From: Tessaracoccus sp. MC1865
Lineage (GTDB): Bacteria; Actinomycetota; Actinomycetes; Propionibacteriales; Propionibacteriaceae
Direction: 5' to 3'
Assembly (NCBI RefSeq): GCF_017815535.1
Contig: NZ_CP072596.1
Span: 2,697,614 to 2,761,613, forward strand
Length of the DNA: 64,000 bases
Shown here: positions 8,677-16,830 of the stretch, piece by piece
How the letters are laid out: the number at the start of each line of letters is the position of its first letter
Position numbering within the stretch: the first letter of the stretch is position 1
Position numbers and translations under genes: made by a program
The notes under the pieces: generated by a model
What the model saw: the letters and a program-made list of their open reading frames with translations, nothing else
Told to the model about the DNA's origin: nothing
The model's database searches: none

Positions 8677-9450
8677 TCAGTTCGGGCGGGCGAACCGCAC
8701 GCCCGTGGACCCACTGAACGCCGGCAGTTCCAGCGTTCCCACGCCCTCCACCGAGTAGCCCAGCCGGTAGGCCTCCACGTACTGCCGGTACACCGACACC
8801 GCGGGAGACTCGTCGAGCGCGGCCTGCATCTGGGTGCGGTCGCCGATGGCCTCGATCACGTACGGCGGGGCATAGGGGATGCCGTGGAGCACGACGGTGT
8901 TGCCCACACACTTGATGCCAGTGGTCGCGATCACCCGCTGTCCCTGGATGGTCATCGCCTCGGCGCCACCGGCCCAGAGCGCGTTGACCACGGCCTGGAT
9001 GTCCTGCTGATGCACCACGAGCGCATCGTCGTCCACTCCGGGGGGCCGCACGTCGGCGGGTGCGTCCGTGAGCGTCACCCGGATACCCGGACCCGTGACG
9101 GCCACCATGCTCGCCTCGCGCTCCGCGAAAACCAGTTCCGAGGTGAAGTCACCCGAGCCCTGCCGGCTGGTGAGCTCGTTCACCTCTGCCTGGAGCGCGT
9201 CGACCTGCGTGCGCAGCTCCTCGTTGCGCCGGCTCTGGCTGATGATCAGGTCACGCATGTCGGCGGTGCGGTCGCTGCGCAGGTCCGTGCCGCGCGCAGC
9301 GATGGCAGCCACCGTCATCATCAGACCGGCGATGACACACACCAGGATGGTGGTGGTGCGGCCCCGCGGCGACCGGGAGCGCAGCTGGTTGCGCGCCATG
9401 ACGGTGCGCACGGCGGAGACCCGCTCCCTCAGCACCGGCCACAGTTTCAT
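8677..9450 (-). CDS. DUF881 family membrane-anchored protein
   Basis: 257-residue protein with a short cytoplasmic N-terminus, one transmembrane helix (TTILVCVIAGLMMTVAAIAA, about residues 32-51), a coiled-coil stretch (SRRNEELRTQVDALQAEV) and the DUF881 domain (ITGPGIRVTLTDAP-like region, WAGGAEAMTIQGQRV, GIPYAPPYVIEAIGD). DUF881 proteins of Actinobacteria and Firmicutes lie near cell division genes; here crgA is divergent, 129 nt away. Biochemical role is unknown. Start: TACTCT lies 6 nt before the ATG, indicating a leaderless message. Confidence 0.9.
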   Translation of the reverse strand: MKLWPVLRERVSAVRTVMARNQLRSRSPRGRTTTILVCVIAGLMMTVAAIAARGTDLRSDRTADMRDLIISQSRRNEELRTQVDALQAEVNELTSRQGSGDFTSELVFAEREASMVAVTGPGIRVTLTDAPADVRPPGVDDDALVVHQQDIQAVVNALWAGGAEAMTIQGQRVIATTGIKCVGNTVVLHGIPYAPPYVIEAIGDRTQMQAALDESPAVSVYRQYVEAYRLGYSVEGVGTLELPAFSGSTGVRFARPN

Positions 9451-9578
9451 GCGCCCAGAGTACGTGGCGCGGGGGCATCGACGAGGGCCCGAGCCCGCCG
9501 TCGTCCATCATGAGCGCGCAGATGTGGGCATTGTCGCCGGCGTCAATTAGGCTAGGCGAGATCGTAGAAGGAGACATC

Positions 9579-9863
9579 GTGGCGGAATCCAAGGTTCGCA
9601 AGCAGGCTGCTGACAAGCAGAAGCGCAAGCGCCTGTCTGAACTCGCTGAGCAGCGCGCCGAAACCGCGCGTCTCGCCCCAGGCGGGCGCAACTGGGTACC
9701 GGGCGTGTTCATCCCCATCGGGCTCCTGGGCGTCGCGTGGATGGTTGTCTACAACCTCGCGGGCCAGGACATCGGCTTCATGCGCTCCATCGGTGACTGG
9801 AACGTCGCCATCGGGCTCATCCTGATCGTCGTCGGCTTCTCCGGCATGACGCTCTGGAAGTGA
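9579..9863 (+). CDS. crgA: Cell division protein CrgA
   Basis: Small actinobacterial membrane protein that helps assemble the divisome by binding FtsZ, FtsI/PBPs and, in mycobacteria, CwsA. The 94-residue product has a charged N-terminus (MAESKVRKQAADKQKRKRLS) and two membrane helices (WVPGVFIPIGLLGVAWMVVY and VAIGLILIVVGFSGMTL), the usual CrgA layout. The start is GTG at 9579 with AGAAGGAGA 6 nt upstream and a TAGGCT -10 element at about 9548. The frame is open to 9510 but the longer form lacks support. It overlaps the following HAD gene by 4 nt (GTGA). Confidence 0.93.
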   Translation: MAESKVRKQAADKQKRKRLSELAEQRAETARLAPGGRNWVPGVFIPIGLLGVAWMVVYNLAGQDIGFMRSIGDWNVAIGLILIVVGFSGMTLWK

Positions 9864-10507
9864 CCCGCACCCTCGGCGTCTTCGACGCCGTCATCTTCGA
9901 TTTCGACGGCACCCTCGCAGATTCCACCGCGGCCATCGTGCGCGCCGCCGCCACGTGGGCCACGGAGTTCGGCGTGGAACCACGTCACCACAGCCAGTTC
10001 ACCGGTCTCCCCAGCGACGTCATGGTGCGCGCCCTCCTCCCCGCCGACAGATTCGACGAGGCGCACGCCCGCATCGAGGAACTGGAGATCGAGGACGTCG
10101 CTGATGTGATCGCCCTGCCCGGCGCCCTTGAGGCGCTGCAGTCAGTGCCGGCCGAGCGGGCAGCCATCGCCACGTCCTGTTCGGGGCCGTTGCTCGATTC
10201 CCGCATGGTCGCCACCGCGCTGCCCCGTCCGTCGGTGGTGGTGACGCGTGACGAGGTGGTGTTGGGCAAGCCGGCGCCGGAGTCGTTCGAGCTCGCCGCC
10301 CGGCGCCTGGGGTTCCCCGCTGAGCGTTGCCTCGTGGTGGAGGACGCTCCCGCCGGCGTGGTGGGTGGCCGTGGAGCCGGTTGCTCCGTGCTGGGCGTGC
10401 TGACGCACCACACGGAGGACGAACTCGGCGCCCACTGGCACGTGACAAACCTGTCGCAGGTGGCCTTCGAGGCCCGGGCCGACGGTGTCGCCGTCGTGTG
10501 GGCCTGA
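9860..10507 (+). CDS. HAD-family hydrolase (phosphoglycolate phosphatase-like)
   Basis: Probable small-molecule phosphatase of the haloacid dehalogenase superfamily, subfamily IA. The 215-residue protein has motif I DFDGTLADS (nucleophile Asp), a helical cap, motif II (IATSCSG), motif III lysine in VLGKPAPESF and motif IV VVEDAPAGVVGG. Substrate cannot be read from sequence; beta-phosphoglucomutase-like sugar phosphatases share these motifs. GTG start within the crgA stop (GTGA), so translation is coupled to crgA. It converges with the YbjQ-like gene 5 nt further on. Confidence 0.88.
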   Translation: MTRTLGVFDAVIFDFDGTLADSTAAIVRAAATWATEFGVEPRHHSQFTGLPSDVMVRALLPADRFDEAHARIEELEIEDVADVIALPGALEALQSVPAERAAIATSCSGPLLDSRMVATALPRPSVVVTRDEVVLGKPAPESFELAARRLGFPAERCLVVEDAPAGVVGGRGAGCSVLGVLTHHTEDELGAHWHVTNLSQVAFEARADGVAVVWA

Positions 10508-10512
10508 CCCCT

Positions 10513-11025
10513 TTACTCCTGACGCAGCCGCACCGCGGTGCCGTAGGCCGCCAACTCGCTCACGGTGTCGCTGATTTTGCCGCCGTCGAAATGCACTCCC
10601 ACCACCGCGTCCGCCCCGGCCTCCTGCGCCTGTTGCACCAGGGCGCCGATGGCATCCTGCCGCGCGGAGGTGTTGATGAAGGCCATCTCAGGGTTGTGCG
10701 CCAGGTCCCGCGGGCGGGTGGCGATGCCGATGACAATCCCGAGGCTCGCCGCGATCTCCCGCCCCGGTAGCGAATCCGTGGTGGACAGCGGCAGGTCATA
10801 GGTGACGAAACGCGGCCGCCGCGGGTCTGTGTCCCGCTGCGCCACCGGCGAAATCGGCTCCGGCGGCACCGGCACCGCACTTCCGGAGGCGGGCACGACA
10901 GGCTGCGGGCTCACCGGGCGGGGACGGGGGCCGGGCACGACGCGGGGTAGGGCGCGGGTGGGCTCGCCTGATGGGAGCGGAGCAGGCATCTGCGGCTGTC
11001 CGTGGCCTTGCGGGGGCTGGCTCAT
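10513..11025 (-). CDS. YbjQ/UPF0145-domain protein with Pro-rich N-terminus
   Basis: 170 residues. The first 75 or so are Pro-rich and probably disordered (PQGHGQPQMPAPLPSGEP). The C-terminal half (from about GREIAASLGIVIGIATRPRD to AVRLRQE) matches the YbjQ/UPF0145 fold, including the signature QEAGADAVVGVHFDGG. The family forms pentamers and has no settled function. TAGGCT lies 6 nt before the ATG, so the message is probably leaderless. Divergent from lysS. Confidence 0.82.
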   Translation of the reverse strand: MSQPPQGHGQPQMPAPLPSGEPTRALPRVVPGPRPRPVSPQPVVPASGSAVPVPPEPISPVAQRDTDPRRPRFVTYDLPLSTTDSLPGREIAASLGIVIGIATRPRDLAHNPEMAFINTSARQDAIGALVQQAQEAGADAVVGVHFDGGKISDTVSELAAYGTAVRLRQE

Positions 11026-11092
11026 TCCGCCAGCCTAGCTGCGGCCCCCGGCGAAAGTGGCGTCCCGCACCCGCGACGGTAGGATGACGCGC

Positions 11093-12607
11093 GTGACTGA
11101 GACCCCTGACGTGCAGCCCACCGACTCCGAGCAGACCGTCGTCCGCAAGGAGAAGCGCGCCCGCCTGCTGGAACAGGGGATCGAGGCCTACCCCGCAGAT
11201 CTGACCCGAAGCCACACCCTGCGTGACATCCGCGCCCAGTGGGGCCACATGGAGGCCGGCGAGGAGACCCAGGACGTCGTGACCACCGGCGGCCGCGTCG
11301 TGTTCATCCGCAACACCGGCAAGCTGGCGTTCGCCACGCTGCAGGACGGCTTCACGCCGGAGGAGAACGGCGAGCGGCTCCAGATCATGCTGTCGCTGGC
11401 AGAGGTGGGCGAAGAGGCGCTCGCGGAGTGGAAGCACACCGCGGACCTCGGCGACTTCGTCTGGGTCACCGGCCGCGTCATCGTCTCGAAGCGCGGCGAG
11501 TTGTCGATCATGGTCAGCGAGTGGCGGATGGCCGCCAAAGCGCTGCGCCCGTTGCCCGTCATGCACAAGGACCTGTCCGAGGAGTCGCGGGTCCGCCGTC
11601 GCTACGTGGACCTCATCGTCCGCGACGAAGCGCGTGAGATGGTGCGCAAGCGCTCGGCCATCACGCGGGCGATCCGGGAGACGCTGTACGGGCAGGGCTA
11701 CATGGAGGTCGAGACCCCCATCCTGCAGCTCATCCACGGCGGCGCCGCGGCGCGCCCCTTCGAGACCCACATCAACGCGTTCGACATCCGCATGACCATG
11801 CGCATCGCGCTGGAGCTCCACCTGAAGCGCACCATGGTGGGAGGCGCGGACAGGGTGTTCGAGATCGGCCGGGTCTTCCGCAACGAGGGCATCGACTCCA
11901 CGCATTCGGCGGAGTTCACCATGCTCGAGGCGTACCAGGCGTGGGGCGACCAGCGCACCATCGCCCGCCTCATCCAGGACATCGTCGTGGCCTCGGCGGA
12001 CGCCGTCGGCTCGCGGCAGTTCGAGACACCGAAGGGCGTCATCGACCTCGACGGCGAGTGGAGCTGGCTGTCGGTCTTCCCAGCGCTCTCCGAGCGGCTG
12101 GGCGAAGAGATCACGGTCGAGACGCCGGCGGAGGTGCTGCACGCGTTCGCCGACGCGCATGAGGTCGAGTACGACAAGGCCTGGGCCGCGGACAAGATGG
12201 TGATGGAACTGTTCGGCGAACTCGTCGAACCCGGCCTACTGCAGCCCACCTTCGTCTACGACTACCCCTCGATCGCCCAGCCGCTGGCCCGCCGCCACCG
12301 CAGCGACGCGGGGAAGGTCGAGGCTTGGGACCTCATCATCGGCGGTGTCGAACGGGGCACCGGCTACACCGAGTTGGTGGACCCGGTCATCCAGCGCGAT
12401 GTCCTGATGTCGCAGTCGAAGCTGGCCGCCGCAGGTGACCACGAAGCCATGGAGTACGACCAGGACTTCATCGAGGCGCTGGAGTACGGGGTCCCGCCGA
12501 TGGGCGGCCTCGGCCTGGGCGTGGACCGCCTGATCATGATGCTGACAGGCGTTGGCATCCGCGAGACCATCCTGTATCCGCTGCTGCGCCCCTCCTCCGA
12601 GCACTAA
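11093..12607 (+). CDS. lysS: Lysine--tRNA ligase, class II
   Basis: Charges tRNA-Lys with lysine in the cytoplasm. The 504-residue protein has an N-terminal OB-fold anticodon-binding domain (GRVVFIRNTGKLAFATLQDG, GDFVWVTGRVI) and a class II catalytic core. Motif 1 is around YMEVETPILQ, the lysine-site GGAAARPFETHINAFD follows, then motif 2 FRNEGIDSTHSAEFTMLE and motif 3 GLGLGVDRLIMML. I choose the GTG at 11093 (MTETPDVQPT) because TAGGAT ends 7 nt before it, a leaderless promoter; the ATGs at 11057 and 11084 would lie in or upstream of that -10 box. Confidence 0.95.
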   Translation: MTETPDVQPTDSEQTVVRKEKRARLLEQGIEAYPADLTRSHTLRDIRAQWGHMEAGEETQDVVTTGGRVVFIRNTGKLAFATLQDGFTPEENGERLQIMLSLAEVGEEALAEWKHTADLGDFVWVTGRVIVSKRGELSIMVSEWRMAAKALRPLPVMHKDLSEESRVRRRYVDLIVRDEAREMVRKRSAITRAIRETLYGQGYMEVETPILQLIHGGAAARPFETHINAFDIRMTMRIALELHLKRTMVGGADRVFEIGRVFRNEGIDSTHSAEFTMLEAYQAWGDQRTIARLIQDIVVASADAVGSRQFETPKGVIDLDGEWSWLSVFPALSERLGEEITVETPAEVLHAFADAHEVEYDKAWAADKMVMELFGELVEPGLLQPTFVYDYPSIAQPLARRHRSDAGKVEAWDLIIGGVERGTGYTELVDPVIQRDVLMSQSKLAAAGDHEAMEYDQDFIEALEYGVPPMGGLGLGVDRLIMMLTGVGIRETILYPLLRPSSEH

Positions 12608-12647
12608 ATCCTCCCACCACGCGGCCGTGCCCGGACCGCTTCGCACC

Positions 12648-12698
12648 TGAAACCGGTTGCATCGGCTCCCGTCGTCGCTTAGCATGTAACCGGTTTCA
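12648..12698 (+). promoter_or_regulatory. Promoter with two LacI-type operators for the EamA-sugar ABC operon
   Basis: TGAAACCGGTTGCA at 12648-12661 and TGTAACCGGTTTCA at 12685-12698 are two copies of a CG-centred palindrome, 37 bp centre to centre. They flank a promoter with -35 TTGCAT (12657-12662), a 17-nt spacer and -10 TAGCAT (12680-12685). The first operator overlaps the -35 and the second covers the start-site region. A strong ribosome site (GAGGAGGA) precedes the ATG at 12716. The second operator is identical to the one in front of ebgA at 23516-23529. Confidence 0.75.
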
Positions 12699-12715
12699 TT
12701 CGAGGAGGAACACCC

Positions 12716-13702
12716 ATGGGAGCACGAGGACGCAGGGCGCCGCTGGCCACCTTCGCCATCCTCGTCGTCACCGCGATCTGGGGCTCGACCTTCTTCATCA
12801 TCAAAGATGCCGTCGACAGGATCGACCCCATCGACTTCCTCGCGGCGCGCTTCTCGATCGGCGCCGTCATCCCGGCGGTCGTCTTCTGGCCGCGACTCCG
12901 CAGGCTCACCCCCCAGCAATGGCAGGTCGGCCTCGCGCTGGGCGGCCTGTACGGGCTCGCGCAGATCGTGCAGACCGTCGGCCTGCAACACACCGATGCG
13001 TCCGTCTCCGGCTTCATCACCGGCACCTACGTGGTCCTGACGCCCATCATCCTGTGGATCGCCTTCAAGGCGCGGCTCACCCGCATCACCTGGGTCGCCG
13101 TCGGCATTGCGGTGGTGGGGCTGGCGATCCTCAGCCTCTCCGGCGTGGGTTCCGGCGGCGTCGGCGAGTCCCTCACCCTCGTCGGGGCCACCCTGTACGC
13201 GCTCCACATCGTGATGCTGGACCGCTGGTCCCGCAGCATGGACGCCATCTCCCTCACGGTCGTGCAACTCATCGGCATCGCCGTGACCTGCACGTTCCTC
13301 GGGCTGCCCGGTGCGTACCGGATCCCGGCCGACGCGACGGTGTGGGGGGCGATCCTCTACACCGCCATCGTCGCGGGCGTCGTCACGATGCTCCTCCAGA
13401 CCTGGGCCCAGCGCCACATCTCCCCCACTCGGGTGGCACTGATGATGACGTTCGAGCCGGTCTTCGCCTCCGCTTTCGCCGTCACCTTCGGCGGCGAAAG
13501 CCTCACGGCCCGCCTCATCGTCGGCGGGTCCCTCATCCTGCTCGCCACCTTCGTGGGGCTCCGTGCAGGACAAGCCGACACCACCGATCCAGCGCTCATC
13601 GAGCACATCACCCACAGTCCCCCGGAGCCGGCCGAACCGGTTCCGGACACCACCGCCATTGACACAGGGTCACCGCAGACCCGAGACAGGAGCACCCCAT
13701 GA
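12716..13702 (+). CDS. EamA/DMT-superfamily transporter
   Basis: Ten-helix drug/metabolite transporter family permease, 328 residues. Two EamA repeats are visible: the first begins LATFAILVVTAIWGSTFFII and contains ASVSGFITGTYVVLTP; the second contains SPTRVALMMTFEPVFASAFA. A hydrophilic tail of about 40 residues follows. Substrate unknown. It is the first gene of a sugar operon: its stop overlaps the start of the binding-protein gene (ATGA), and the promoter carries two LacI-type operators. This placement suggests export of a metabolic product or overflow sugar linked to that oligosaccharide pathway, which is inference. Confidence 0.9.
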   Translation: MGARGRRAPLATFAILVVTAIWGSTFFIIKDAVDRIDPIDFLAARFSIGAVIPAVVFWPRLRRLTPQQWQVGLALGGLYGLAQIVQTVGLQHTDASVSGFITGTYVVLTPIILWIAFKARLTRITWVAVGIAVVGLAILSLSGVGSGGVGESLTLVGATLYALHIVMLDRWSRSMDAISLTVVQLIGIAVTCTFLGLPGAYRIPADATVWGAILYTAIVAGVVTMLLQTWAQRHISPTRVALMMTFEPVFASAFAVTFGGESLTARLIVGGSLILLATFVGLRAGQADTTDPALIEHITHSPPEPAEPVPDTTAIDTGSPQTRDRSTP

Positions 13703-14991
13703 CCACCTTCACGCGCCGCCAGATCGGCGGCTTCGCCGGGATCCTCGCCGCTGCCGCCGTCGCAGGACCCGCACTCACCGCATGCTCCGGCACCGGGGGC
13801 CAGAAGGGCGCCGGCAAGGTCGTCTGGTCCACCTGGGGCTCCCCCGAGGACCTGAAGAGCTTCGACCGCTTCCAGGAGCAGTTCAAGGCGGACCACCCGG
13901 ACATCGAACTGGTCTTCCAGCCCACTCCGTCGTACTCCGAGTACCACTCCAAGCTGTTGACGCAGCTGAGCTCGGGCACCGCGCCGGACGTGTTCTATAT
14001 CGGCGACGACCGCGTCGCCTCCGTCATCCGCAACGACGTGCTGATGCCCGTCGACGGCGCCTCCGTCAAGGAGGGTGACTTCAGCAAGAACGTCCTCGAC
14101 ATCGCCCGCTGGGACGGAAAGCTCTACGCCCTGCCCAACGACGTGAACCCGGACACCCTCTGGTACGACAAGGAAGCACTCAAGAGTGCGGGCATCACGG
14201 ATGACCCCGCCACGCTGGCAGAGAACGACGAGTGGACCAACGAGGCGTTCTTCGACATGACCGCCAAGCTCGCCGCGGCGGGCCTCACCGGCGCCGTGTA
14301 CTGGAACTACTGGGCCACCCACGACGGCTTCATGACCACCAACGGTGGCCAGGTCTACGACGGCGACGGCAACTACGTCGCCCACGAGGACCCCAAGTCG
14401 GTCGAAGCCATGGACAATTACGCCCAGCGCTTCCAGACCGGCGAGATGAAGCTCGCCGATCTCCTGCCCGAAGGAGCCGGCTCCGAAACCCTGCTGGTCA
14501 CCCACAAGCTGGGCTTCCTGGCCGCGGGCCGCTACACCATCGGCGCCATCCGCGGCGCGGGCGTCGACGAGGCCCTCTACGACATCGTCCGCTGGCCCAC
14601 GCATGACGGCAAGGCCGCCCCCACCGGCGTGGCCGCGTCGTACCTCGCGATCAACGCCAAGGCGGCCGACCCGGAGGCGGCGCTCACCTTCTTCTCCGCG
14701 TTCCTCGACGCCGAGGGCCAGAGCCTGCGCCTCGAGGGCCAGGGCAACGCCGTCCCGTCGATCAACGGGGCCGACGACATCGTCCTCAGCGGCGATTACC
14801 CGGCGCACGCCCAGACCATGCTCGACATGCGCGACATGGGCTACTCCAACTTCGCCACCGAGGCCGCCGTCCCGGACCTGAGCAACCAGATCTCGGTCGA
14901 ATACATGCAGCCGCTGTACGAGGGCAAGAAGGACGCGCAGACCGCGCTCAACGAGGTGGCCGCCCTGGTCGAGGAGAAGACCAAGTCATGA
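13699..14991 (+). CDS. Sugar ABC transporter substrate-binding lipoprotein (family 1)
   Basis: Captures an oligosaccharide outside the membrane and delivers it to the two permeases encoded next. 430 residues. The N-terminus has a twin-arginine-like TRRQIGG, a hydrophobic stretch and the lipobox LTAC (Cys about residue 28), so it may be a Tat-exported lipoprotein. The mature part is a MalE/UgpB-type binding protein: VVWSTWGSPEDLKSFDRFQE, SSGTAPDVFYIGDDR, NPDTLWYDKEAL. Overlaps by 4 nt with both the EamA gene before it and the permease after it. No ATPase is encoded in this operon; an MsiK-like shared ATPase elsewhere is usual in Actinobacteria. Confidence 0.93.
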   Translation: MTTFTRRQIGGFAGILAAAAVAGPALTACSGTGGQKGAGKVVWSTWGSPEDLKSFDRFQEQFKADHPDIELVFQPTPSYSEYHSKLLTQLSSGTAPDVFYIGDDRVASVIRNDVLMPVDGASVKEGDFSKNVLDIARWDGKLYALPNDVNPDTLWYDKEALKSAGITDDPATLAENDEWTNEAFFDMTAKLAAAGLTGAVYWNYWATHDGFMTTNGGQVYDGDGNYVAHEDPKSVEAMDNYAQRFQTGEMKLADLLPEGAGSETLLVTHKLGFLAAGRYTIGAIRGAGVDEALYDIVRWPTHDGKAAPTGVAASYLAINAKAADPEAALTFFSAFLDAEGQSLRLEGQGNAVPSINGADDIVLSGDYPAHAQTMLDMRDMGYSNFATEAAVPDLSNQISVEYMQPLYEGKKDAQTALNEVAALVEEKTKS

Positions 14992-15911
14992 CCTCCACAG
15001 CTGTGACCGGGGCGGGGCCCGCCCCGTCCCGGCGCGGCTGGCGGGAGAAGGACAAGTACTGGGGGATGTTCTTCGTGGCGCCGCAGGCGCTGGGCATGCT
15101 CCTGTTCACCCTCATCCCGTTCGCCGCGGCCTTCCTACTCGCCTTCACCGACTGGAACGGCTTCGGGATGCCCGATTTCATCGGGTTCGAGAACTTCCGG
15201 GACCAGCTGAGCAGTCCGCTGCTGGGCCGCGCCATCATCAACACCCTGGTCATCGCGGTGGTCACCGTGCCGATCGGCCTCTTCCTGGCGATCGTCGGGG
15301 CCACCGTGCTCAACAAGATCAAGGGACGCGCGTTCTATCTGGTGCTGTTCTTCGCGCCCGTGGTCACCAGCGCGGTGGCGATCGCCCTCATCTGGCAGCA
15401 ACTGCTGCGGGCCGACGGCGTGATCAGCGGTTTCCTGACCGCCACGTTCGGCATCGAGCCGATCGACTGGCTGGGCCACCCCTGGTTGGCCCTGCTGGCC
15501 GTGTGCCTCGTGACGATCTGGTCCTCGCTGGGTCTCAACATCGTCATCTTCATGGCCGGCCTGCAGTCCATCTCGCCGTCCGTGCTGGAGGCAGCCGCCA
15601 TCGACGGAGCAGGCCCCGTCTCCCGCTTCTTCAAGATCACCCTGCCGCTGCTGAGCCCGATCGTCTTCTACCAATCGGTCGTGGCCTTCATCTCGTCGCT
15701 GCAGACGTTCGACCTCGTCTTCGTCCTGGTCAACAACGCCGGCCCGGACAACGGCACCCGCACGATCGTTTACCACATCTACGACCTGGGCTTCGCCAAG
15801 TCGCAGTTCGGCCTGTCCAGCGCCGCCTCCATCGTCCTTCTGGCCCTCACCCTGGTGATCACCGCGATCCAGTTCGGCGCCCAGAAGAAGTTCGTCCACT
15901 ACGAGGGCTGA
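14988..15911 (+). CDS. Sugar ABC transporter permease (MalF/UgpA type)
   Basis: Inner-membrane permease of a CUT1-class oligosaccharide importer, 307 residues, with about six helices. It begins with a cytoplasmic tail, then the first helix (APQALGMLLFTLIPFAAAFL). The cytoplasmic EAA loop that contacts the ATPase is LEAAAIDGAGPVSRFFKITL, about residues 204-223. Overlaps the binding-protein gene by 4 nt and lies 3 nt before the second permease gene. Confidence 0.93.
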   Translation: MTSTAVTGAGPAPSRRGWREKDKYWGMFFVAPQALGMLLFTLIPFAAAFLLAFTDWNGFGMPDFIGFENFRDQLSSPLLGRAIINTLVIAVVTVPIGLFLAIVGATVLNKIKGRAFYLVLFFAPVVTSAVAIALIWQQLLRADGVISGFLTATFGIEPIDWLGHPWLALLAVCLVTIWSSLGLNIVIFMAGLQSISPSVLEAAAIDGAGPVSRFFKITLPLLSPIVFYQSVVAFISSLQTFDLVFVLVNNAGPDNGTRTIVYHIYDLGFAKSQFGLSSAASIVLLALTLVITAIQFGAQKKFVHYEG

Positions 15912-15914
15912 GCC

Positions 15915-16805
15915 ATGACCGCCATCACCGTTCCCACCACCACCGCCCCCGCGGCTCCGACGCCGGCAGCACGCCATCGCCGGGTCTGGCTCGGCTGGCT
16001 CAAGCACCCCCTGGTGTTCGCGATCGCCCTGCTGATGGTCGCCCCGTTCATCTGGATGTTGCTGACCTCGTTCAAGGGCCTGCCGCAGTTGCTGCAGGAC
16101 CCGTTGTCGCTGATCCCGGACCCGTGGGTCTGGACCAACTTCGCCGACGCCTGGAACGCGCTGCCGTTCGGCCGGGCCTATGCCAACTCCATCTACATCA
16201 CCGTCCTGGTGGTGTTCGGCACGCTGCTCACCGCGTCGATGGCCGCCTACGGCTTCGCGCGGATCCCGTTCAAGGGCTCCAAGACTCTGTTCTGGGTGTT
16301 CCTGGCGATGCAGATGGTGCCCAAGCAGGTCACGCTGGTGCCCTTCTACTTCCTGATGGCGCAGTTCGGCTGGGTCGATTCGCACCTCGCGCTGATCATT
16401 CCGGCCATCATGGTCAACCCTTTCGGCGTGTTCCTCGCGCGCCAGTTCATCCAGTCGGTCCCCATCGAGCTCGAGGAGGCCGCGATGATCGACGGCGCCT
16501 CGCGCTGGCGCATCTACTGGACGGTCATCCTGCCGGCCATCCGCCCGGGCCTGGGCGCGCTGGCGATCATCGTCGCCCTGGACGCCTGGAACAACTTCCT
16601 GCTGCCGCTGGTGCTGCTGAACTCCACAGAGTTGTTCACCGTGCCGCTGTTGCTGTCGCAGTTCCAGGGCCAGTACGGCGGCATGAACTACGGCCTGGTG
16701 ATGGCGGCCACCGCGTTCTCCACCGTGCCGATGCTGATCGCGTTCGTGATCGGGCAGCGCCAGATCATCGAGTCGCTCGCCACCTCCGGCCTCGGCGGCC
16801 GCTGA
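15915..16805 (+). CDS. Sugar ABC transporter permease (MalG/UgpE type)
   Basis: Second membrane subunit of the CUT1 importer, 296 residues, forming a heterodimer with the preceding permease. The membrane segments start at LVFAIALLMVAPFIWMLLTS, the usual MalG opening. The EAA loop reads ELEEAAMIDGASRWRIYWTV, about residues 187-206. An alternative start inside the Thr/Pro-rich N-terminus is possible. The glycosidase gene follows after 25 nt. Confidence 0.93.
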   Translation: MTAITVPTTTAPAAPTPAARHRRVWLGWLKHPLVFAIALLMVAPFIWMLLTSFKGLPQLLQDPLSLIPDPWVWTNFADAWNALPFGRAYANSIYITVLVVFGTLLTASMAAYGFARIPFKGSKTLFWVFLAMQMVPKQVTLVPFYFLMAQFGWVDSHLALIIPAIMVNPFGVFLARQFIQSVPIELEEAAMIDGASRWRIYWTVILPAIRPGLGALAIIVALDAWNNFLLPLVLLNSTELFTVPLLLSQFQGQYGGMNYGLVMAATAFSTVPMLIAFVIGQRQIIESLATSGLGGR

Positions 16806-16830
16806 CGTCGCAACCAGCAAGGAGAAGCAC

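Noticed and set aside
12236..14808. Long minus-strand frames opposite lysS, the EamA gene and the binding-protein gene
   Set aside because: Complementary-strand artefacts of high-GC coding DNA.
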